Origin: Desulfobacteria bacterium
GTDB taxonomy: Bacteria > Desulfobacterota > Desulfobacteria > Desulfobacterales > C00003060
Assembly (NCBI GenBank): GCA_030145035.1
Contig: JAQYWL010000288.1
Location: forward strand, 1-7,928
Direction: 5' to 3'
DNA: 7,928 nt
Made by a program: the position numbers and the translations under genes. Position 1 is the stretch's first letter, and each line of letters opens with the position of its first letter. The notes below the pieces were generated by a model. It saw only the letters and a list, made by a program, of their open reading frames with translations. It made no database searches and was not told where the DNA came from. Below are positions 1-5,350 of the stretch, in pieces.

Positions 1-566
1 ACCATCCGTAATATGTCAAGATCAATCTTCAAAAGTGCCATAAAATAAGGACGAATCCTGTTTCTGTAGGACATAGCATCATCACGACACATGCTCGCAT
101 TAGACATATAACTGCGACTTTATTAATTGTTGGCCCCTAAGCATTCAGCAGGAAGAAGAAACTCAGCCTCAACGAACACAACACACAAGCTCAGCTTCAG
201 TAAAAAGTGAACAAAAGCACAATATTGCTTGTATGTCAACACTGAATCATTACGGAGAAAAAATAAGTGTTTTGCTAATGATATGGGTTTGGATGGCTCA
301 TTCCATGTCGAGTTTTGAAGCATTAGGAGCAAAAACAAACCTGCGGATGCAGTGCAAAGGAGACGGCAAGGGTCCAAAGTGGACTCGCACTCATATGTCG
401 CGGTCGTTAACAAGTAAGCACAATATATTGGGGTAGCCTTCCGGGCAGGCAAAGTATAACAAACTTGCCTTATGTTGCGAGTTCATCTAACTTGGTGAAA
501 ATAGCAGAATATTTGATTTGAGTCCAGGAAATTTGAATATGTTTAAAAAACAACATGTTAGCAAGA
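1..566. other. Region without a supportable gene
   Basis: This AT-rich stretch holds no gene I can support. The longest open frame (minus strand, 123-452, about 109 codons) opens with TTG, has no clear Shine-Dalgarno, and its first ATG lies some 43 codons in. Its translation is rich in Cys and Leu and matches no family I know. The sigma70-like promoter at 567-595 points leftward into this stretch, so a small RNA or an unrecognised short gene on the minus strand remains possible. The plus-strand open frame at 233-436 has no ribosome site and looks like chance. Confidence 0.5.
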
Positions 567-595
567 ATGTTACAAATTTGTGAAAAAACTGTCAA
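567..595 (-). promoter_or_regulatory. Candidate sigma70 promoter, minus strand
   Basis: Read on the minus strand, TTGACA (590-595, perfect -35) is followed after exactly 17 nt by TAACAT (567-572, four of six -10 consensus bases). Transcription would start near 560 and run leftward. No convincing gene lies downstream. The stretch is AT-rich, which raises the chance of a fortuitous match. Confidence 0.45.
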
Positions 596-735
596 CATAA
601 CAATTGGTATTGAAGTATACCCCTCGTGGTCTGATCCAGGGCCGGAGTAACCCTTTAGAGGCTGTCCAGCCAGGCCAGAATCTCTTCTTTATTTTTCCAA
701 TCAATCAAGTTGTCAAGTTGGGGACGTCCATTGGA

Positions 736-1008
736 TTATTGGTTTACTTGCTCCATAAGGTTCAGGCCTTGCTTTTCTGCAATTTTCTTTCCTCTCGAAA
801 CCGCTTGGCTTACTGTGGGTTGAGCTAAACTTACCTTTTTTGCCAACTCAACAGTTTTCATCCCAAGTTCACGCACCCCCCAGTAACACAATAAGCTGCG
901 GGCCTTAACACTTTGGGCATATTTACCGGCAGCCAATACATCCTTTGGCTCAATTTCCAATAGCTTTGCCACACGTTTTACCAACCAGTCAAAATTATAA
1001 CCTTGCGC
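736..1008 (-). pseudogene. Remnant of REP-associated tyrosine transposase (C-terminal HTH domain)
   Basis: About 90 codons remain, closed by TAA at 736-738 and preceded in frame by TAG at 1009-1011, so there is no native start. TTG at 982-984 is the only start-like codon and has no ribosome site. The residues KARSLLCYWGVRELGM, then a short spacer and the HTH-like LAKKVSLAQPTVSQAVSRG, are the hallmark of the DnaA-like/HTH C-terminal extension found on many IS200-like Y1 (RAYT/TnpA-REP) transposases. The catalytic HUH/tyrosine domain that should precede it is absent. A REP-like GGGTCAGGTCT motif sits only 15 nt upstream of the remnant, as expected for this family, whose known role is binding and cleaving REP hairpins. 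Beyond the TAA the same frame stays open to 655, adding a coding-like segment ending IDWKNKEEILAWLDSL. That segment may be read-through of another remnant. The fragment is almost certainly non-functional as a transposase. Confidence 0.75.
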
Positions 1009-1022
1009 CTAAATAAGAATGA

Positions 1023-1033
1023 GGGTCAGGTCT
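1023..1033 (+). repeat. REP-like motif, single copy
   Basis: GGGTCAGGTCT occurs here and in the cluster at 2063-2185, which has two direct copies and one inverted. After the shared 11 nt this copy continues TGAAATATCAC, whereas the cluster copies continue CAACTTT. It lies immediately upstream of the transposase remnant, which supports a REP/RAYT relationship. Confidence 0.6.
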
Positions 1034-1156
1034 TGAAATATCACTTTATGAACCCTATTCTACTATGTCGTTTGCATTGAGTTTGCGACGCCTTTTAGTT
1101 TTACAGTTTTCAATAGAAAAAGAACAAAAAAGCTCCACCTAGTATGGGCCGGTGTA

Positions 1157-1471
1157 TCAACTGATCTCGTCAGAAAAGGCCTTCAGCATTTCTTCTGCTG
1201 TCTTGTCGTAATCGATCTTGTAAGTGCCGTTCTTAATCTGTTTCTTGATGGCCTGGACTTTTTCTGAACGAACATCTGGTTCGGACTGCATAGCCTCTAT
1301 GGCCCGTTGAACGTCTCTTGCCCTCTGCGACAGATGGACAATGGCATCCTCTGTACTCTCCGTGGGAACATCGGCTGGCGTGCGAGGCTTGTCAGCAGGT
1401 TCTTTAGTACGCGTCCGGGCCGTGTCACCAATATGCTTGGCAATCTCATTGTCTGTACCTGTAATCTTCAT
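1157..1471 (-). CDS. flgM: Anti-sigma-28 factor FlgM
   Basis: The 104-residue product has the layout of FlgM. The N-terminus (MKITGTDNEIAKHIG) and the low-complexity, charged, Pro/Thr-rich stretch at residues 20-42 are expected to be disordered. The sigma-binding C-terminal half is at about 43-104. The segment DVRSEKVQAIKKQIKNGTYK (66-85) is the most recognisable block of the family. FlgM holds FliA (sigma-28) inactive in the cytoplasm until the hook is complete and it is exported. The start is firm: GGAGGT (1481-1486, read on the minus strand) lies 9 nt before ATG. No flgN, flgK, csrA or other flagellar gene is next to it. Downstream is a transposase remnant and upstream a frameshifted gene, so it appears stranded or relocated. 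No clear flagellar promoter is visible upstream. Confidence 0.88.
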   Translation of the reverse strand: MKITGTDNEIAKHIGDTARTRTKEPADKPRTPADVPTESTEDAIVHLSQRARDVQRAIEAMQSEPDVRSEKVQAIKKQIKNGTYKIDYDKTAEEMLKAFSDEIS

Positions 1472-1517
1472 AAATCAAGTACCTCCATTCCAAACCATGG
1501 ATAAGCCCGACGGCCCC

Positions 1518-1799
1518 TCAGCAGCACCTCCATGTCTTGATGTAGGAGCTTAGATTGTTTTGCCCAATATCTTGTCTGATTTCGATGGGTTCAATACAAA
1601 TAGCATGGATTCCCATTACATGAAATGCCAAATTTAGATAGCGAGATATCCTTGTACATGATGATGGCATCCTGACCCTTGGGGTAAAAGCTTTTCTTCA
1701 TCCCGAACTCAGATCCAATGAAAGTTGCCACTTCCGAGCTTGCGATGGGGACCTGGCATACATGCGAAGGAACAGGTCGAGTTCATTTACAATTCTTTA
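1518..1799 (-). pseudogene. Unrecognised gene broken by frameshifts
   Basis: Three consecutive minus-strand frames read as one coding-like protein if two frameshifts are repaired. From about 1799 one frame gives RIVNELDLFLRMYA. A second then gives VPIASSEVATFIGSEFGMKK and continues SFYPKGQDAIIMYKD. The third gives ISRYLNLAFHVMGIHAICIE and continues PIEIRQDIGQNNLSSYIKTW, ending at TGA 1518-1520. The shifts fall near 1760 and near 1650. Each frame hits stops outside its own segment, so this is either a decayed gene or sequencing error. I do not recognise the family. It ends 46 nt before the flgM start and has the same orientation, but nothing in it suggests a flagellar role. Confidence 0.4.
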
Positions 1800-2062
1800 T
1801 AAAACCACAAATTGTCTTAGAAAACAACGTAGTATTACTGGGGATAAAATGGGGTGAAAAAAGCCCCAGTCTCCAAATAAGCTCGTAGTTTCTGATGAGT
1901 TTCATCCTGATTTCTTGATCCCGGATACCAGCAGGTCATATTTGCACAAAGGCCGGTGCGTCCTCTTCTTGCATAATCCCAAAGATCTCAAAGTCCTTGA
2001 GAAAAGAGAAAAGGAGGGGTAAAATTCTGTTACGCTTTCAGACAGCTCGTATGACCAATCAA
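1800..2062. other. Gene-poor stretch, possibly further debris
   Basis: No frame here is convincing. On the minus strand, short coding-like pieces appear in different frames, such as MKLIRNYELIWRLGLF from about 1906 leftward and IFGIMQEEDAPAFVQI near 1940-1990. This suggests the decayed gene at 1518-1799 may extend upstream or that another remnant lies here. A 7-bp inverted repeat (ACTGGGG at 1837-1843 with CCCCAGT at 1864-1870) encloses a 20-nt loop. It has no T-tract, so I do not call it a terminator. Confidence 0.35.
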
Positions 2063-2185
2063 AAAGATCATGGGGGTCAGGTCTCAACTTTAAAGATCAT
2101 GGGGGTCAGGTCTCAACTTTCAACATAAAAGAAGATCATGTGGTCTCAACTTTCAACATGAATGTCCGATGTTGAGACCTGACCC
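2063..2185 (+). repeat. REP/BIME-like repeat cluster
   Basis: A 29-bp unit (AAAGATCATGGGGGTCAGGT, then CTCAACTTT) is present as two perfect abutting copies at 2063-2091 and 2092-2120. A third, internally shortened copy spans about 2132-2159 and shares GGTCTCAACTTTCAACAT with copy two and its flank. An inverted copy (GTTGAGACCTGACCC, 2171-2185) closes the cluster. Direct plus inverted copies of one core are the layout of bacterial interspersed mosaic elements built from REP units. The core GGGTCAGGTCT recurs beside the RAYT remnant at 1023-1033. In single-stranded form the inverted copy can fold back on any of the direct copies. Confidence 0.75.
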
Positions 2186-2209
2186 TGCTGTTCTCGCTGC
2201 TGTTCTCAT

Positions 2210-2383
2210 TGGCAGTTCGGTATCAAGGTGGTGGCTTCCTTCAAGGATCACCGGGAGTATGACCGGGTGATCGAGGAGGGCAAGTTTGGAATCGCCATTA
2301 TCGTGGACGAAAAGATGGCCCCGGAAGCTCCCGGCTCTCGGTTCCGCCCCTCGCCCAGACCCTGGCCCAGACCCGAGGCTTGA
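2210..2383 (+). pseudogene. Fragment of an unrecognised protein gene
   Basis: Reading from about 2210 gives QFGIKVVASFKDHREYDRVI, then EEGKFGIAIIVDEKMAPEAP, then a Pro/Arg-rich tail ending at TGA 2381-2383. The first 35-40 residues look like a genuine alpha/beta segment with coding-type codon use. The tail (RPSPRPWPRP) coincides with a short direct repeat of CCCAGACCC and looks like junk. There is no start codon or ribosome site, and the left end abuts the REP cluster, so the 5' part was probably lost there. I cannot name the family. Confidence 0.4.
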
Positions 2384-2627
2384 AGGCTAGTAGCTGCACG
2401 CACTTATGCGCCAGAGCGGGCTTGGCTGTGAGTTTAGTAGGTGCAGGCAAGGATTTGCACCAGGGCAGGCAGACAACATAGCCATAGATAAGTATGGCCT
2501 TTTGAAGCACTGGAATATGTCGTAAGAAACGTGGCGAAAAGGCTATAGGATTTTGGATTGCGGATTTAGGTTGCATATCATTTCGATTTAAAATAAGCTG
2601 GTTATCTAAAACTCTATGGGTTGATTT
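2384..2627. other. Intergenic region upstream of toxin-antitoxin operon
   Basis: No gene is supported here. The long minus-strand open frame across 2298-2717 has no ribosome site, and its translation runs through the GATTGCG repeat. The region holds the repeat copy at 2549-2568. A weak promoter-like pair for the downstream operon is TTTCGA (2581-2586), 16 nt, TATCTA (2603-2608). Confidence 0.4.
2549..2568 (+). repeat. GATTGCG-type dispersed repeat, copy 1
   Basis: GATTTTGGATTGCGGATT (2550-2567) is identical over 18 nt to 5954-5971 between maf and yggS. This copy has one and a half GATTGCG units, while the other has two and a half. Both lie between genes in plus orientation. Confidence 0.6.
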
Positions 2628-2650
2628 GAACCGACACGGTTCCGGGACCG
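2628..2650. promoter_or_regulatory. Candidate operator of the antitoxin-MazF operon
   Basis: GAACCGACACGGTTC (2628-2642) is a perfect palindrome with a 3-nt centre. It overlaps a second near-palindrome, CGGTTCCGGGACCG (2637-2650). The pair ends 36 nt before the antitoxin start. Antitoxins, alone or with their toxin, commonly repress their own operon through such sites. The assignment here rests on position and symmetry only. Confidence 0.35.
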
Positions 2651-2685
2651 ATCCGAAAGAAGAAAGAAGAGATAAAGGAGGCAGT

Positions 2686-2925
2686 ATGGCACAAACAGCG
2701 ATTTTGGAAGAGATCAAGAAGCTTTCAGCCAGAGAGCGGCTGGAAATAATTGAAGCTGCTATACATCAACTTCAAGAAGATTTTCAAAAAATTGAACAGC
2801 CACTAAGTCAGCTAGAAAGAAAACAGAAATTGGCTGCTGCTGCCGAGGCCTTACTTCCAGATTATGAAAAAGATGATGAACTGACCAGCTTCACGGCTCT
2901 TGACGGTGAGGCTTTTCATGCATAG
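2686..2925 (+). CDS. Antitoxin of MazF/PemK-type module
   Basis: A 79-residue, highly charged, mostly helical protein. The N-terminal AILEEIKKLSARERLEIIEA is the pattern of short 'addiction module' antitoxins (LSxxERLxLIExI). The helical middle at 30-55 and the acidic C-terminus (PDYEKDDELT) would be the toxin-wrapping part. The start is fixed by AAAGGAGG (2674-2681) just 4 nt before ATG 2686; the frame is open further upstream but without another good site. Its stop overlaps the toxin start by 8 nt, implying translational coupling. Its role would be to neutralise the RNase encoded next and to autoregulate. The antitoxin family is assigned by partner and N-terminal pattern, not by a unique motif. 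Confidence 0.75.
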   Translation: MAQTAILEEIKKLSARERLEIIEAAIHQLQEDFQKIEQPLSQLERKQKLAAAAEALLPDYEKDDELTSFTALDGEAFHA

Positions 2926-3259
2926 GGGCGAAGTCTGGCGAATCAATTTGGACCCAACCATGGGTGCTGAGATCAAGAAGACACGCCCCGCAGTCATTGT
3001 GAATGATGATGCCGTTGGAATTTTGCCGTTGAAGGTTATCGTGCCGATAACCGAGTGGAAAGATAGGTATGCTGTAGCACCGTGGATGGTTCGGCTCGAC
3101 CCTGATTCGGAAAATGGTTTGGATAAGCCTTCGGCGGCAGACACCTTTCAGGTACGTTCGTTATCACAGGCGAGATTTGTTCAGCGAACAGGGAAACTGT
3201 CTGAGGCAGCTATGCAAGATATCACCAAAGCACTGGCTGTTGTCCTGGCAATAGAATGA
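2918..3259 (+). CDS. MazF/PemK-family endoribonuclease toxin
   Basis: The 113-residue length is typical of the family. The N-terminal block RGEVWRINLDPTMGAEIKKT ending in RPAVIV is the signature of PemK/MazF toxins. R23 in KKTRP and T45 in VPIT match the conserved Arg and Thr of the MazF active site. GLDKPSAADTFQVRSL corresponds to the second conserved block (xxxxQVRxl), and the C-terminal helix is LSEAAMQDITKALAVVLAI. These enzymes cleave mRNA at short sequence motifs and arrest growth when the antitoxin is degraded. I chose ATG 2918, with GGTGAGG 6 nt upstream, over the in-frame TTG at 2900 or GTG at 2906. All key residues are present, so the toxin is probably active. No terminator is visible downstream. 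Confidence 0.9.
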   Translation: MHRGEVWRINLDPTMGAEIKKTRPAVIVNDDAVGILPLKVIVPITEWKDRYAVAPWMVRLDPDSENGLDKPSAADTFQVRSLSQARFVQRTGKLSEAAMQDITKALAVVLAIE

Positions 3260-3373
3260 TACCAGCTTCTCCGAAGATCCTACCGTCTGCCCTTCCAAAA
3301 TGGCCTTTTCCTCTTTGAGCACCCCTCCGTTATTCCCAGACATCCATGTTTTCAATACCGTAGGCGCGAGCGG

Positions 3374-3408
3374 TTTGCCATTGCCGTCCTCTCAACGGCA
3401 ATGGCAAA
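3374..3408 (+). repeat. Dispersed stem-loop with CCTCTCA loop, copy 1
   Basis: A perfect 14-bp stem (TTTGCCATTGCCGT with ACGGCAATGGCAAA) encloses the 7-nt loop CCTCTCA. A related stem-loop lies at 7107-7143 on the opposite strand. The two share CATT(T)GCCG...CGGC(A)AATG and the loop, with outer stem pairs changed on both sides. It is followed by CTTTGCGTCCTCGGCGG, a CTCTGCG-type repeat also found next to the other copy. No T-tract follows, so it is not a Rho-independent terminator. A short open frame crosses it on the minus strand but has no ribosome site. Confidence 0.7.
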
Positions 3409-3496
3409 GACTTTCCCCTTTGCGTCCTCGGCGGCTCGAACGAGCGTAGCGAGTGGGCGGTGAGCTATCGTATCTTCGGGAATCGAGCCCTTGTGC

Positions 3497-3787
3497 TTAG
3501 CCAAGGAGGGAATGAAGGAGACGTGCATAACCTTCTCCTTCATTTCCTTCATTCAGGTCCTTTTCATAGGGGAATTCTTCAGTCCCCTCGTGGAACATCC
3601 AGAAATCCCCCAGTTCCCGATACTTCTTGGGACAGTGCATGTACTCCAGATCATCTTGATTTCTAAAGGGTTGTGCATCACCACACTGTAGCACCAAATC
3701 CAACGGCGCTTGCGATTGCAACTCAAGTACCGCGTCCCTGAAATCTCGCCAGTGCCCGTGAATGTCACCAAATACCGCTATCCTCAT
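3497..3787 (-). pseudogene. Truncated calcineurin-like metallophosphoesterase
   Basis: The product starts MRIAVFGDIHGHW (motif I, GD-x-H, residues 7-11). It has LVLQCGDAQPFRN (motif II, GDx, 36-38) and then DLEYMHCPKKYRELGDFWMF, typical of a subgroup of calcineurin-like phosphoesterases that normally continues to a GNHE motif and the later metal-binding histidines. Here homology stops near residue 72. The remaining 24 residues (EKDLNEGNEGEGYARLLHSL) are unrelated and read through a hairpin at 3508-3547. Without GNHE and the C-terminal His motifs, the dinuclear metal site cannot form. ATG at 3787 is preferred over an upstream in-frame TTG at 3799; only a weak AGGA precedes it. The genomic boundary of the deletion lies near 3570. 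Confidence 0.75.
3508..3547. repeat. Strong hairpin at the broken end of the phosphoesterase gene
   Basis: AATGAAGGAGA (3511-3521) pairs perfectly with TCTCCTTCATT (3534-3544) around a 12-nt loop. Adding one G-T pair and two further G-C pairs gives a 14-bp stem. It is not followed by a T-tract on either strand. The right arm is followed by a second TTCATT (3548-3554), so the sequence is slightly repetitive. It lies where homology to the phosphoesterase family has already ended. Confidence 0.6.
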
Positions 3788-3822
3788 GATCCTGACCAAA
3801 AAAGTCCAAAGCTATTGCACCG

Positions 3823-3975
3823 CTATTTACCCAGAAATTCTCTAAGCATGTCATGGGGGACATCGTGCAGAACGTGCATAACGCCCATCGTATAATCGAT
3901 CAGGTGATGTATGTAACGCATTTTCTCCTGTACAACACGAAACTCGAAACCGGGAACCGGTCGAATGACTATCAT
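3823..3975 (-). CDS. Small unrecognised ORF
   Basis: From ATG 3973-3975 the frame encodes 50 residues with coding-like content (EKMRYIHHLIDYTMGVMHVL, then HDVPHDMLREFLGK) and ends 36 nt before the phosphoesterase start on the same strand. The frame is open upstream to 4149, but that part overlaps the opposite-strand ORF ending at 4286. It includes a FGNHGG string reminiscent of, but not equal to, the GNHE motif of phosphoesterases. No good ribosome site precedes the ATG. It may be the C-terminal remnant of a longer gene. I do not recognise the family. Confidence 0.3.
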   Translation of the reverse strand: MIVIRPVPGFEFRVVQEKMRYIHHLIDYTMGVMHVLHDVPHDMLREFLGK

Positions 3976-4130
3976 AGCCCCAAGTGTCAAAATTTCAGGA
4001 ACATTCCCCTTCTTTACCCGGCTAAGAGATACAAGAGATAGATATGGTGCGCCCGCTGCCGAGAAATTACCCAAACGTCCCCCATGATTACCGAACGTCC
4101 CGAAGCATGTGCCGGTTCCTCGTCCACTCA

Positions 4131-4286
4131 GTGAACGTCTCGCAGGCACCGGTCATGGTGGACAGGCTGGAGAAGGCTGGCTTCTGGGTTACCCGAATCC
4201 CCATGGACAAGCTTACCAAAGAAAAGCTTGACGCGTGGGTGGAAGAGGTTCGCGAAATCTGGGAGGACGTACAGGACGAGTTCTGA
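4131..4286 (+). CDS. Small unrecognised ORF or C-terminal gene fragment
   Basis: The frame from GTG 4131 to TGA 4284-4286 encodes about 51 residues, MVDRLEKAGFWVTRIPMDKL then TKEKLDAWVEEVREIWEDVQ. This is a plausible alpha/beta unit ending in an amphipathic, acidic helix. The frame is open to ATG 4044, but those extra residues are Arg/Pro-rich and not protein-like. No clear ribosome site precedes either start. It reads like the end of a longer protein whose 5' part is gone. The family is not recognised. Confidence 0.35.
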   Translation: MNVSQAPVMVDRLEKAGFWVTRIPMDKLTKEKLDAWVEEVREIWEDVQDEF

Positions 4287-4548
4287 AACACCGCTGCCCT
4301 CAAGCCGCCATCCGTCAACACCCCTCAAATGTCACTTTCGAAACAAGCGTCTCCCTTGCAGAATTCGGCAAATCCTTCGACCTATTTGTCCATTCCGAAG
4401 GTAAGGTCAGAGAATCTCGAGTTGTGATCACCTCTTTCCCATGATAAAAACGCACACTTAAGGTCATTTTCACCGCAGAGGCGGGGAGGACGCTGAACCG
4501 AAATTCGCCCGGTCATTTCCAATGGCTGATTGACGGAGGGATACAGCG
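4287..4548. other. Intergenic stretch with gene debris and a degenerate repeat
   Basis: A plus-strand frame ending at 4444 contains a coding-like piece (FETSVSLAEFGKSFDLFVHS) without a usable start. It may be another gene tail. A degenerate CGCAGAG-type repeat follows at 4471-4495, then the ribosome site of the next antitoxin. Confidence 0.35.
4471..4495 (+). repeat. Degenerate CGCAGAG-type repeat
   Basis: ACCGCAGAGGCGGGGAGGAC followed by GCTGA looks like a worn form of the CGCAGAG-nn-CGCAGAG unit present at 7081-7097 and, inverted, at 7266-7300. It lies between genes, directly before the second toxin-antitoxin pair. Confidence 0.45.
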
Positions 4549-4797
4549 ATGACAAATGCATTGACTTACTTGGAGACACTCATGCGTGAGACCCACAAAC
4601 CTGAGGCCGAGGTGATGACTTCAGCCTTCCGGACCGGTCTGCGGCAACTGTGGCGGGAGCATATTTTGGGCCGCTACCTGCGCGGGGAGATTCCCCGCGA
4701 TGAGGCCGTCGAGGCCGTGGGCATTGATTGGGTGGAGTTAGCCGAACGCGAGCACAAAGCGATGATGGAGGACCTGGCGTGGGCATTGGAGCAGTGA
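4549..4797 (+). CDS. Antitoxin of PIN-domain (VapC-like) module
   Basis: The 82-residue protein has an N-terminal helix (ALTYLETLMRET) and the segment LRQLWREHILGRYLRGEIPR DEAVEAVGIDWVEL. This resembles small antitoxins (UPF0175-like architecture: helix, then 'G.I..DEA.E..GI.W.EL') that precede DUF3368-type PIN toxins. GGAGGG (4535-4540) is 8 nt before ATG 4549, a good start. Its TGA overlaps the GTG of the toxin (GTGA at 4794-4797), so the two are translationally coupled. The partner is truncated, so this antitoxin is now probably an orphan that could still act in trans. Family assignment is by context and pattern. Confidence 0.65.
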   Translation: MTNALTYLETLMRETHKPEAEVMTSAFRTGLRQLWREHILGRYLRGEIPRDEAVEAVGIDWVELAEREHKAMMEDLAWALEQ

Positions 4798-5102
4798 ACA
4801 TTGCCGTAGCAGATGCTGGCCCGCTCATCCACTTGACCGAAATCGGCTGCTTGCCGCTCCTTCGTGTCTTTGACATCCTCCACATCCCGGAGGCAGTGTG
4901 GTGGGAGACTGTCGGACACGGTCGTGTAGAGCAAGGTGATGTTTTGGGGCTGGGCACTGTTCAACGGCATACTCTGTTCGTTCTCTATCTGATCCTGCGC
5001 TTTAACTTCAATATCACCGCACCATTCAGACAGGTCTATTCTCGTACAATGGCCGATTCTGGCACAAAAAAAAGAGGTTCGCCACAATGGCGAACCTTTT
5101 GA
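4794..5102 (+). pseudogene. Truncated PIN-domain toxin (DUF3368/VapC-like)
   Basis: From GTG 4794 the product begins MNIAVADAGPLIHLTEIGCL and has the first catalytic Asp in DAGPLI (residue 7). It continues LHIPEAVWWETVGHGRVEQG and LGTVQRHTL to about residue 61. PIN toxins are about 130-160 residues and carry further catalytic acidic residues in the C-terminal half (the GE.. and DD.. motifs). Here the frame instead runs into 40-odd unrelated residues (FVLYLILRFNFNITAPFRQV onward) and ends within the tRNA-Leu terminator. The break is near 4976. RNase activity is therefore unlikely. The remaining sequence between the break and the terminator is not recognisable. Confidence 0.7.
5066..5100 (-). 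terminator. Rho-independent terminator of tRNA-Leu
   Basis: On the minus strand AGGTTCGCCA pairs with TGGCGAACCT around a TTG triloop (10 perfect pairs, extendable outwards) and is followed by an eight-base T-run (5066-5073). It begins 9 nt past the CCA end of the tRNA. The truncated PIN-toxin frame on the other strand ends just past it. Confidence 0.9.
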
Positions 5103-5108
5103 TATCCT

Positions 5109-5197
5109 TGGTGCCTGGGACGAGAATCGAACTCGTACAGAGACTAAGCTCCGAGGGATTTTAAGTCCCTTGCGTCTACCTATTCCGCCACCCAGGC
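5109..5197 (-). tRNA. tRNA-Leu (anticodon UAA)
   Basis: The acceptor stem GCCTGGG/CCCAGGC (5191-5197 with 5113-5119) is perfect. A73 and an encoded CCA follow (5109-5111). The anticodon stem AGGGA/TCCCT holds loop CTTAAAA with anticodon TAA at 5161-5163. The T-arm is ACGAG-TTCGATT-CTCGT, and a long variable arm of about 17 nt makes it class II, as expected for leucine. It reads UUA and probably UUG codons. It has its own promoter and terminator, so it is a single-gene unit. Open frames translated across it on either strand are spurious. Confidence 0.97.
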
Positions 5198-5208
5198 TGT
5201 AAGGGAAG

Positions 5209-5236
5209 CTTATAACGAGCATAAATTTGTTGTCAA
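5209..5236 (-). promoter_or_regulatory. Promoter of tRNA-Leu
   Basis: Read on the minus strand, TTGACA (5231-5236) is followed after 16 nt by TATAAG (5209-5214), 11 nt before the mature tRNA 5' end. Transcription would start about 5 nt upstream of G1, typical of tRNA genes. Confidence 0.85.
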
Positions 5237-5274
5237 GGAACATGGGGCTCCGAATCACGATTGACCTGTAATCC

Positions 5275-5303
5275 TTGTCATGAGATTCAGTAAACTCTAT
5301 TGA
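5275..5303 (+). promoter_or_regulatory. Candidate promoter of maf-yggS
   Basis: TTGTCA (5275-5280), a 17-nt spacer, then TATTGA (5298-5303) lies about 48 nt before the maf start. It would be divergent from the tRNA-Leu promoter. Both hexamers are imperfect. Confidence 0.4.
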
Positions 5304-5350
5304 TCCATGGGAATCTTGTCAAATCCTATCCAATTTGTTAAAAAGGAAAC

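Noticed and set aside
123..452. 109-codon minus-strand open frame downstream of the 567-595 promoter
   Set aside because: TTG start without a Shine-Dalgarno, first ATG at codon 44, and no recognisable domain; the promoter alone is not enough to call a gene.
1126..1156. Possible terminator after flgM (T-run at 1126-1131, minus strand)
   Set aside because: The only preceding stem is about 4 bp (CACC/GGTG) with a long loop; too weak to call.
1885..1925. CTGATGA string resembling a hammerhead ribozyme core
   Set aside because: No GAAA segment and no stem II or stem III pairing in the required positions.
2063..2185. CRISPR-like appearance of the 29-bp repeats
   Set aside because: The two perfect units abut with no spacer, the third is internally deleted and the fourth inverted; no cas gene is present.
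2298..2717. 139-codon minus-strand open frame
   Set aside because: It runs through a dispersed repeat and the antitoxin operator, lacks a ribosome site and has no family-like sequence.
3352..3552. 66-codon minus-strand open frame containing the 3374-3408 hairpin
   Set aside because: It reads across a perfect palindrome and a CTTTGCG-type repeat, with no ribosome site or known family.
4674..5258. Long minus-strand open frame across the tRNA-Leu gene
   Set aside because: Its translation (GGGIGRRKGLKIPRSL) is simply the tRNA and flanks read in one frame; there is no ribosome site and it overlaps the promoter, tRNA and terminator.
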